Shown here: positions 1 through 5,075 of the stretch, piece by piece
How positions within the stretch are numbered: the stretch's first letter is position 1
Layout of the letters: each line of letters begins with the position of its first letter
DNA from: Sporosarcina sp.
Lineage (GTDB): Bacteria > Bacillota > Bacilli > Bacillales_A > Planococcaceae
Assembly (NCBI GenBank): GCA_029263945.1
Contig: JARIDM010000068.1
Coordinates: 1-5,075, forward strand
Reading direction: 5' to 3'
DNA length: 5,075 bases
Program-made: the position numbers and the translations under genes
Notes under the pieces: generated by a model
What the model was told of the DNA's origin: nothing
Databases searched by the model: none
What the model saw: the letters and a program-made list of their open reading frames with translations, nothing else

Positions 1-62
1 TCAAAATTTTAGTAACGGTAAGAACTCATCAGATGAGTTACACGTTTCAGTTAATCAACTGG

Positions 63-563
63 TTACGCATTATCTATTTGTTGCTTTTCAACAATTTCCA
101 TACCTTTTTGGTCTAGCAAATAATGAAGACCTAAATTGAAGGTTTTAAACGCTTTAATTTTACTGAATTCCGTCAGATTAGACAAGATTAAATGTTGTGC
201 AAAGTTAGGTGAAAATCCTACAAACATCGTTTCAGTCCCCATTAACTTTAAAACGTTTACTAATTCATTAATTTGGCTACTTAATAGCTCGTAGCCCATC
301 TTCTCTTCGACTTCATCCGTATTAATATCCGTGAAGTCAAGGACTGCTGTGTGAACAGTCCCTTCTGAAATTTTCTTAACAACCTTTTCTTGAATATGTC
401 TGAAACGGTTGACTGTCAGTGCACCTGTCAAGGGCACTAAGATTGTATTTGGCACGATAGAAGGAATGATTGGCGCAGCCAAGTCCTCGATCATTTTCTC
501 ATATACTTTAATTTTTTCTTTTAATTCTTGTATTTCTTCTGCTGATGTTTTACTTTCACGCAT
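63..563 (-). CDS. STAS-domain protein, RsbR-like (stressosome-type regulator homologue)
   Basis: Predicted soluble cytoplasmic regulator of 166 residues. Numbering from the ATG at 563, residues 8-26 form a charged, probably coiled-coil helix (AEEIQELKEKIKVYEKMIED). A STAS domain follows at about 30-150, opening with the APIIPSIVPNTILVPLTGAL strand typical of RsbR C-termini and continuing through DFTDIN (76-81) and VGFSPNFAQ (115-123). RsbR-family STAS domains are scaffold parts of the stressosome and are phosphorylated by RsbT on two conserved Thr/Ser. Here the first site appears to be Glu92 and the second lies in an AQHLI context without Thr, and about seven extra residues (TDEVEEKM region, 82-89) precede the first site. 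There is no N-terminal sensor domain such as the globin-like fold of RsbRA. Start choice: the upstream ATG at 620 would give 185 residues, but it lacks a Shine-Dalgarno and lies 6 nt behind a -10 box. The ATG at 563 has AAGAGGTG 9 nt upstream. The stop is TAA at 65-63. The STAS fold is fairly certain; the role is inferred. Confidence 0.85.
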   Translation of the reverse strand: MRESKTSAEEIQELKEKIKVYEKMIEDLAAPIIPSIVPNTILVPLTGALTVNRFRHIQEKVVKKISEGTVHTAVLDFTDINTDEVEEKMGYELLSSQINELVNVLKLMGTETMFVGFSPNFAQHLILSNLTEFSKIKAFKTFNLGLHYLLDQKGMEIVEKQQIDNA

Positions 564-572
564 CTTTTTCCA

Positions 573-580
573 CACCTCTT
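573..580 (-). promoter_or_regulatory. Ribosome binding site that decides the STAS gene start
   Basis: On the minus strand this reads AAGAGGTG, whose GAGGTG core is a perfect match to the anti-Shine-Dalgarno. It ends 9 nt before the ATG at 563. No comparable site precedes the longer-frame ATG at 620, so translation from 563 is preferred. Confidence 0.6.
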
Positions 581-626
581 CATTTCGATATAGACTACCA
601 TTACCACTACGTTCTTCCATGCGATT

Positions 627-635
627 AGTATAACA
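627..635 (-). promoter_or_regulatory. Extended -10 promoter for the STAS gene
   Basis: The minus strand reads TGTTATACT, a TGn extended -10 with TATACT matching TATAAT at 5 of 6 positions. No convincing -35 lies 16-18 bp upstream, which is acceptable for an extended -10 promoter. Transcription would begin close to position 620, on or next to the first ATG. That would make the ATG at 620 leaderless and would leave a leader of about 57 nt before the ATG at 563. Confidence 0.5.
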
Positions 636-692
636 TACCCGAATAATTCGCAGCTAATCATTTAAATATTTTCTTATTAAGGCTACAAAAAG

Positions 693-718
693 GTTTCTTT
701 ATAAGTAGTTTAGGTTAT
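693..718 (+). promoter_or_regulatory. Possible sigma-B-type promoter for the ABC operon
   Basis: GTTTCT (693-698) is separated by 14 bp from GGTTAT (713-718). Against the sigma-B consensus GTTTAA-N13-15-GGGTAT this is 4 of 6 and 5 of 6 with correct spacing. Compatible-solute transporters of Bacillus often have a sigma-B promoter, so the context fits. The match is imperfect and such sites arise by chance in AT-rich DNA. A second, weaker reading is GTTTAG (708-713) with GGGTTC (729-734). Confidence 0.25.
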
Positions 719-752
719 AGGTGTCTAGGGGTTCTTTCCGAGAGATTGTAAC

Positions 753-764
753 TATAAAATTTTA
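753..764 (+). promoter_or_regulatory. Possible -10 box with overlapping palindrome upstream of the ABC operon
   Basis: TATAAA at 753-758 could serve as a vegetative -10, with transcription starting around 765 and a leader of about 18 nt. No good -35 is present at the expected distance (732-737 reads TTCTTT). The box overlaps a perfect 10-bp palindrome, TAAAATTTTA, at 755-764, which could be a regulator half-site pair or simply AT-rich sequence. Confidence 0.3.
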
Positions 765-782
765 GGGATAAGGAATGATAGC

Positions 783-1739
783 ATGATTCATTTTGAAAAT
801 GTATCAAAGTCATATGACAGAAATATAAATGTCGTCGAGTCTATAAACGTCAATATAAAAGAAGGTGAATTTTTTGTAATCATTGGCCCAAGTGGTTGCG
901 GAAAAACAACGACTTTAAAGATGATTAATCGCTTGATTCCGCTATCCGAGGGGACAATTCGTATTCGCGACAAAAAAATTAGCGAATACGCCGTTCATGA
1001 GTTGCGCTGGCAAATCGGTTATGTCTTACAGCAAATTGCGCTATTCCCACATATGACCATCGAAGAAAATATTGCAGTGGTACCAGAATTAAAAAGATGG
1101 AAGAAAGACCAGATCTCTAAGCGTGTGACCGAATTACTAAACATGGCTGAACTAGACCCTACGACTTATCGTGGACGAAAACCAAGTGAGTTGTCTGGAG
1201 GTCAGCAACAGAGAATTGGTGTCGTTCGGGCACTTGCAGCAGATCCTGATATCATATTAATGGACGAACCATTTAGTGCATTAGATCCCATTAGTAGAGT
1301 GAAACTACAAGATGACTTACTCCACTTACAACAAACGATTAAAAAGACCATCGTTTTTGTCACACATGATATTCAAGAAGCGATGAAGTTAGGAGATCGA
1401 ATTTGCATCATGAGAGAAGGAAAGATTGAGCAGCTCGGAACTCCAGAAGAAATCGTCACCTCTCCAGTTAATTCGTTTGTAAAAAAATTCATTGGCGATC
1501 AGGGTCCTCACCCCTTTGTTATTGAAGACCATATGGTAGCGGCAACGCCATCTTTTCAGCTCGATTCTCGCGCTAATACAATTAACATCGCATCCAGTTG
1601 GAGAGAAGTAATAGATGCATTACTAACAGAAGAAGTTGTGTATGTGGAAGAACGTGGGAATGTAATAGGCACACTTTCCCGTGAAGCGTTACTCGCTTTT
1701 CTTGCTGCCTATGAAAATGAAAGGTCGGCGATTACATGA
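783..1739 (+). CDS. egtUA: ABC importer ATP-binding protein, OpuC/ProV family, EgtUA-like
   Basis: Cytoplasmic ATPase subunit (318 residues) that powers the importer whose permease/binding protein is encoded next. All ABC motifs are intact: Walker A GPSGCGKTT (35-43), Q-loop in YVLQQ (80-84), signature LSGGQ (137-141), Walker B ILMDEP (158-163), D-loop SALD (165-168) and switch His195. Identity over 1-240 is typical of the ProV/OpuCA/OpuBA group, which moves betaine, carnitine, choline and, in the EgtU branch, ergothioneine. OpuCA-type proteins usually run to about 380 residues with two C-terminal CBS repeats. Here only one CBS-like half remains (about 265-310, TINIASSWREVIDALL then VVYVEERGNVIGTLSREALLAFL), so the accessory domain is shortened. 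The start ATG follows TAAGGA with 8 nt spacing. The TGA stop overlaps the next ATG (ATGA), indicating translational coupling. ATPase function is certain; the symbol rests on the partner gene and on family resemblance. Confidence 0.9.
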   Translation: MIHFENVSKSYDRNINVVESINVNIKEGEFFVIIGPSGCGKTTTLKMINRLIPLSEGTIRIRDKKISEYAVHELRWQIGYVLQQIALFPHMTIEENIAVVPELKRWKKDQISKRVTELLNMAELDPTTYRGRKPSELSGGQQQRIGVVRALAADPDIILMDEPFSALDPISRVKLQDDLLHLQQTIKKTIVFVTHDIQEAMKLGDRICIMREGKIEQLGTPEEIVTSPVNSFVKKFIGDQGPHPFVIEDHMVAATPSFQLDSRANTINIASSWREVIDALLTEEVVYVEERGNVIGTLSREALLAFLAAYENERSAIT

Positions 1740-3253
1740 GCCAATTTCTCGCTGTATTTCAAGATCGTAAAGGTGAACTGGCCAATGCCCTATTAGAACA
1801 TATTCAAATTTCTTTAATCGCATTGGTTTTTGCGGTGCTCATTTCGATTCCACTTGGCATATATTTAACAAATAAACCACGTATCGCTGAAAGTGTGATT
1901 GGGGCAAGCGCTGTGCTTCAAACGATTCCGTCTCTTGCATTACTTGGCCTGCTCATTCCGTTACTCGGCATCGGGAAAGTGCCCGCAATCATTGCACTCG
2001 TGGCATACGCATTGCTACCAATTTTGCGCAATACATACACAGGCATAAAAGAAGTAGATCCTTCATTAAAAGAAGCCGCAACGGCAATGGGCATGACCGT
2101 ATGGAAGCGACTCATTAAGGTTGAGCTCCCCCTCGCAATGCCTATCATTATGGCTGGTATTCGAACATCCATGGTGCTTATTGTAGGCACAGCTACTTTG
2201 GCCGCACTGATTGGTGCAGGAGGTCTTGGTGATTTGATTCTTTTAGGGATTGACAGAAACAACCCATCGCTTATCGTATTAGGTGCAATTCCAGCTGCAC
2301 TTTTAGCGTTGGCATTCGATTTTTTACTTAAGCGGTTTGAAGGATTATCGTTTAAAAAAGCAGTCATAGCACTCATTGTATTTTTCACGCTTGCATTCCT
2401 TGTGATTGTCTTTCCGTTTCTGTCGGGACGCACGAACAACCAATTCGTGATTGGGGCTAAATTAGGGGCTGAACCTGAAATTTTGATCAATATGTATAAA
2501 TTGCTCATTGAAGAAGAAACAGATTTAACGGTTGCATTAAAACCTGGCCTCGGGAAAACATCGTTTGTGTTTAATGCACTTAAATCCGAAAGCATAGATA
2601 TGTATCCAGAATTTACTGGAACAGCGCTTTCCGAGTTTCTTAAAGAAGAAGCCGTAAGTAATGATCGAAAAGAAGTCTATGAACAAGCGCGAGAAGGTCT
2701 TGACAAGCAATTCAATATGGCTTTATTATCTCCAATGGCTTTCAACAACACTTATACCTTAGCCGTTTCAAAACAATTCGAAGAACAAACAGGCGTCAAA
2801 ACCATTTCAGATTTGGCTGCAACAGAAGCAAATGTTAAAGCTGGGTTCACACTAGAGTTTAATGACCGTGAGGATGGCTATAAAGGCATTCAAAAATTAT
2901 ATGGGCTGAACTTCCCTTCTATAAAAACAATGGAGCCTAAATTGAGGTACCAAGCCATTGCAACAAATGACATTAATTTAATGGATGCCTATTCAACAGA
3001 CAGTGAACTTCAAGAATATAAAATGGTGGTTCTTGAGGATGACAAAGCATTGTTTCCTCCCTATCAGGGAGCACCGTTGTTGTTAAAGAAAACGCTAAAA
3101 AAGCATCCAGAACTTGAAGCTATATTGAATAAGCTCAGTGGCAAAGTCACAGATGATGAAATGCGCGACATGAATTTCCGTGTAAATGCAGAAGGTGAAA
3201 AACCCTCAAATGTAGCTCGTGAATTTTTACAAAATGCGGGGTTGCTTAAATAA
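1736..3253 (+). CDS. egtUBC: Fused ABC permease and substrate-binding protein, EgtUBC-like (ergothioneine or osmoprotectant uptake)
   Basis: Membrane subunit of 505 residues joining a permease to its own binding domain. Residues 1-200 are a BPD-type permease with about five or six hydrophobic helices and an EAA loop, EAATAMGMTVWKRLIKVELP (113-132), that docks on the ATPase. An extra hydrophobic helix at about 208-229 leads to an extracytoplasmic OpuC/ProX-type binding domain at 236-505. Notable segments are AEPEIL (245-250), MYPEFTG (289-295), FTLEFNDREDG (371-381), DAYSTD (417-422) and LFPPYQGAP (439-447). From memory, the length and these motifs resemble EgtUBC of Streptococcus pneumoniae and its Listeria counterpart (earlier BilEB), which bind ergothioneine. 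Older annotations call such proteins OpuC, ProWX or choline/betaine transporters, so the substrate is inferred. The ATG overlaps the ATPase stop; only AAGG, 11 nt upstream, serves as a Shine-Dalgarno. A strong terminator follows. No separate binding-protein gene is needed, so the importer is complete. Confidence 0.88.
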   Translation: MSQFLAVFQDRKGELANALLEHIQISLIALVFAVLISIPLGIYLTNKPRIAESVIGASAVLQTIPSLALLGLLIPLLGIGKVPAIIALVAYALLPILRNTYTGIKEVDPSLKEAATAMGMTVWKRLIKVELPLAMPIIMAGIRTSMVLIVGTATLAALIGAGGLGDLILLGIDRNNPSLIVLGAIPAALLALAFDFLLKRFEGLSFKKAVIALIVFFTLAFLVIVFPFLSGRTNNQFVIGAKLGAEPEILINMYKLLIEEETDLTVALKPGLGKTSFVFNALKSESIDMYPEFTGTALSEFLKEEAVSNDRKEVYEQAREGLDKQFNMALLSPMAFNNTYTLAVSKQFEEQTGVKTISDLAATEANVKAGFTLEFNDREDGYKGIQKLYGLNFPSIKTMEPKLRYQAIATNDINLMDAYSTDSELQEYKMVVLEDDKALFPPYQGAPLLLKKTLKKHPELEAILNKLSGKVTDDEMRDMNFRVNAEGEKPSNVAREFLQNAGLLK

Positions 3254-3305
3254 ACTAGAAGAGTAATTGTTAAGGTATTGATAAACAACAATAATTTGTC
3301 CTTCA

Positions 3306-3350
3306 AAAGCATCCATCTCTTAATTGAGAAGTGGATGCTTTATGCTTTTA
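3306..3350 (+). terminator. Intrinsic terminator of the ABC operon
   Basis: A perfect 10-bp inverted repeat pairs AAAGCATCCA (3306-3315) with TGGATGCTTT (3332-3341). A further 4-bp inner stem, TCTC/GAGA, lies inside it. A T-rich tail including CTTTTA follows to 3350. The hairpin begins 52 nt after the permease stop and separates the operon from the next gene. Confidence 0.82.
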
Positions 3351-3402
3351 GGCTTACGTTCATCTTAAAATACTTTGTCCTATATGTATCTCGCAGACAT
3401 CA

Positions 3403-3411
3403 TGGTATACT
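3403..3411 (+). promoter_or_regulatory. Extended -10 promoter for the 516-residue protein gene
   Basis: TGGTATACT is a TGn extended -10, with TATACT (3406-3411) matching consensus at 5 of 6 positions. No -35 box with proper spacing was found; TTGTCC at 3375-3380 is too far away. Transcription would start near 3418, giving a leader of about 80 nt. Position between the operon terminator and the gene supports it. Confidence 0.5.
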
Positions 3412-3445
3412 TTACAAGTTAGTGATATTATCCAATTATTCACAT

Positions 3446-3476
3446 CTTTACTACTAGTCTTTCATACTGGTAAAAG
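3446..3476 (+). other. Possible hairpin in the leader of the 516-residue protein gene
   Basis: TACTAGT (3452-3458) pairs with ACTGGTA (3466-3472) with one G-U pair and a 7-nt loop. CTTT (3446-3449) pairs with AAAG (3473-3476) across a 2-nt bulge. The stem ends 9 nt before the Shine-Dalgarno. No known riboswitch was recognised, and it may be a chance fold. Confidence 0.3.
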
Positions 3477-3485
3477 AATCCACTC

Positions 3486-3493
3486 AGGAGGGA
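3486..3493 (+). promoter_or_regulatory. Strong ribosome binding site supporting a TTG start
   Basis: AGGAGGGA is a near-perfect Shine-Dalgarno placed 6 nt before the TTG at 3500. It fixes the start of the following gene even though the codon is not ATG. Confidence 0.85.
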
Positions 3494-3499
3494 ATTATT

Positions 3500-5050
3500 T
3501 TGACAACTAAAAAAGCACTATCTAAGTTCTCCATTGCGACGATTGTCTTCGCAGCGATACTCGTCATTGGAGGCGGTGCATCTGCATTCTTTTTAATGAA
3601 CAAATCACCAAAACAGGCCTACTTCCATGCAGAAATAAACACTGCAAAAAGCATGGCAAATCTGCTTGAGGAACGATACCCAAATGAGTTTAAATGGCGT
3701 GACGTCGTAGAAAACTCAATAACGGAGAATACATATGATGTATCTGCTGAAGTAAGTAATTACAATTACACAATCGATGACCAAATTGCTTCACTCATTA
3801 ACAGCGCATCTGCAACACTACAAATTACTACGGATCCAAACAAAAGACATGCAAAAATCGACCTCAGTTCATCGCTTGCAAATAGTACACTTGACGGAAT
3901 ACAAGCCTACATAACACCTGAAAAAATACACTTCACCATGCCTTTTATTGAAGAATGGGTGCAAGTTAAAGACGATGAATTCGGACGGTTTATGTTTTAC
4001 TTTAGTCACGACGATTTTGAGGGGGATGAAAAACTAGGTCTTTCTAACTTCATGAAAGATAATCCTTTTTTCTCTGAAGCAGATCAACAATATCTACAAA
4101 AAGAATATGTCAATTACGCCTATGAATTACTACCTGAAAAAGCTTTTACATCTACAAAAGAAAACATAGACATCTATGAAAAACAAATGAAAGCAACAAA
4201 AATTTCAATGACATTGACAGATCAAGAAATCAAAAATCTTTTTACTTCTTTAGCAGATAAAGCATTAAATGATAAAAAACTTCATGAGATGCTAGAAGTT
4301 AATCTTCGAGAAAATACTTTACTCTCCCAGTATTCTACAGAAGACTGGGACATGGAATTCGATGATTTTAAAGCAGATTTTAAAGAGGAACTAAACGAAT
4401 CTATTAAGCGTATTGATGACCTTTATTTCGAAGATGGTTTCCATTCGACGATTTGGACATATGCGAACTCTGTAGTTAAACGAGACATACGTGCTTCTCT
4501 AGGCAATAACGGAACGACAGAAGCTACACTTTCATTTACAGGTGAACAATTAATCGATAAAACTAATCAGCAATGGGATTATCGCATAGAAGTCGCAGAT
4601 GAATACGATGACTACGGGATGGATTTTTCAGGAAACTTAACTTGGCAAGACAACCAAGCAACCGATTACCTTACGTTTACAAATGATGATTTCAGCATCA
4701 CCTATGAAGGGGATGAACAATTAGAGAAAAATGAACGTGAATTTAGTCGACTTGTTCGTTTCTCAGATGGCTATGACGAATTTGGCCTAAACTGGGATGG
4801 AGATGCGATTCACGAAAGAGATTCAAAACGTGTCAATCATTCATTTTTTGTAGAAGTTGAAGGCGATACAGTCGGAATAAACTTTACAGATCAAAGTAAA
4901 ATCATCAAAAATCTTGAAGAGCCTGAAGGAGAAATCGTTCAAATTGGTGAGATGAGCGAAGAGGAACTTGGTGATTACTTCTTTTATGAACTATATGATA
5001 AATTCCATGCTTGGCTTGGAAGTTTTATGTTTGAAACGGGCCTTTATTAA
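3500..5050 (+). CDS. Membrane-anchored extracytoplasmic protein of unknown function, possibly DUF6583-like
   Basis: A 516-residue protein of unknown function. A short basic N-terminus (TTKKALSK) and one hydrophobic helix at about 11-33 (SIATIVFAAILVIGGGASAFFLM) mark a membrane anchor or uncleaved signal; no lipobox Cys is present. The rest (34-516) should lie outside the membrane. It is rich in Asp/Glu, with no cysteines, no further membrane helices and no catalytic motif that I recognise. The SPKQAYFHAE segment right after the helix recalls, from memory, a Bacillales family of about 500 residues named DUF6583; this needs a profile search. The C-terminal third carries a degenerate repeat: DEYDDYGMDFSGN (367-379), DGYDEFGLNWDGD (423-435) and a shorter VGINFTD (458-464), suggesting repeated beta hairpins. 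The start is TTG, fixed by AGGAGGGA 6 nt upstream. The gene follows a terminator and has its own candidate promoter, so it is probably monocistronic up to the window edge. A cell-envelope role is inference only. Confidence 0.85.
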   Translation: MTTKKALSKFSIATIVFAAILVIGGGASAFFLMNKSPKQAYFHAEINTAKSMANLLEERYPNEFKWRDVVENSITENTYDVSAEVSNYNYTIDDQIASLINSASATLQITTDPNKRHAKIDLSSSLANSTLDGIQAYITPEKIHFTMPFIEEWVQVKDDEFGRFMFYFSHDDFEGDEKLGLSNFMKDNPFFSEADQQYLQKEYVNYAYELLPEKAFTSTKENIDIYEKQMKATKISMTLTDQEIKNLFTSLADKALNDKKLHEMLEVNLRENTLLSQYSTEDWDMEFDDFKADFKEELNESIKRIDDLYFEDGFHSTIWTYANSVVKRDIRASLGNNGTTEATLSFTGEQLIDKTNQQWDYRIEVADEYDDYGMDFSGNLTWQDNQATDYLTFTNDDFSITYEGDEQLEKNEREFSRLVRFSDGYDEFGLNWDGDAIHERDSKRVNHSFFVEVEGDTVGINFTDQSKIIKNLEEPEGEIVQIGEMSEEELGDYFFYELYDKFHAWLGSFMFETGLY

Positions 5051-5075
5051 GACGATATTAGATGAATAGAAGTGA

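Noticed and set aside
1..12. Possible tail of an upstream plus-strand gene (TCA AAA TTT TAG)
   Set aside because: Only three codons before a stop are visible, which is no evidence of coding.
23..39. Inverted repeat AACTCATC/GATGAGTT downstream of the STAS gene, considered as its terminator
   Set aside because: The 8-bp arms have only a 1-nt gap, so the usable stem is about 7 bp with a 3-nt loop. No T-run follows on the minus strand. It could be a weak terminator or operator, but I would not annotate it.
409..633. Plus-strand open frame of 74 codons
   Set aside because: It lies antisense inside the STAS gene, has no ribosome binding site of note and resembles no protein family.
775..786. Tiny frame ATG ATA GCA TGA overlapping the ATPase start
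   Set aside because: Three codons with an ATGA overlap could in theory couple translation, but the Shine-Dalgarno TAAGGA suits the ATG at 783 and is too close to the one at 775.
788..973. Minus-strand open frame of 61 codons
   Set aside because: It is antisense to the Walker A region of the ATPase, whose motifs are intact; it is a shadow frame.
1918..2595. Minus-strand open frame of 225 codons
   Set aside because: It is antisense to the permease and binding-domain gene. The Ser/Pro/Asn-rich composition is typical of a shadow frame and no domain is recognisable.
3064..3312. Minus-strand open frame of 82 codons
   Set aside because: It overlaps the end of the transporter gene antisense and runs into the terminator hairpin, without a ribosome binding site or family likeness.
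5051..5075. Sequence after the last stop codon
   Set aside because: Only 25 bases are present, with no hairpin, promoter or start signal that can be judged.

Overview
The window looks like a chromosomal segment of a low-GC Gram-positive bacterium of the order Bacillales. The reasons are AT-rich intergenic DNA, strong GGAGG-type ribosome binding sites, a TTG start, an RsbR-type STAS protein, and a permease fused to its substrate-binding domain. A Sporosarcina- or Lysinibacillus-like member of the Planococcaceae/Bacillaceae is a guess from general character; the sequence does not prove a genus.

Layout. Bases 63-563 (minus strand) encode a small soluble STAS-domain protein related to the C-terminal half of RsbR-type stressosome proteins. 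Its first ATG (620) sits directly behind an extended -10 box, and a well-placed Shine-Dalgarno points to an internal ATG at 563 as the real start. Bases 621-782 are a divergent intergenic region that must hold promoters for both directions. Bases 783-3253 (plus strand) are a two-gene operon joined by an ATGA overlap: an OpuC/ProV-family ABC ATPase, then a 505-residue permease with a C-terminal tethered substrate-binding domain. The pair closes with a clear intrinsic terminator at 3306-3350. Bases 3500-5050 (plus strand) encode a membrane-anchored, acidic extracytoplasmic protein of unknown function. It has its own extended -10 promoter and a leader with a possible hairpin.

How the genes work together. 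The two ABC genes form a complete importer: ATPase, permease and binding domain. Family resemblance is to compatible-solute (OpuC/ProU) systems. The fused architecture and binding-domain motifs most resemble the EgtU branch, described in Streptococcus pneumoniae and Listeria as an ergothioneine importer, so an antioxidant thione is as likely a substrate as a betaine. The STAS protein may belong to general-stress signalling, but nothing here shows a functional link beyond divergent adjacency. The last gene is a separate transcription unit.

No RNA gene, insertion sequence, CRISPR array or phage feature was seen, and I found no clearly novel multi-gene system. The points most worth a second look are the STAS protein with replaced phosphosites, the substrate of the fused transporter, the shortened CBS tail of its ATPase, and the repeated beta-rich C-terminus of the 516-residue protein.
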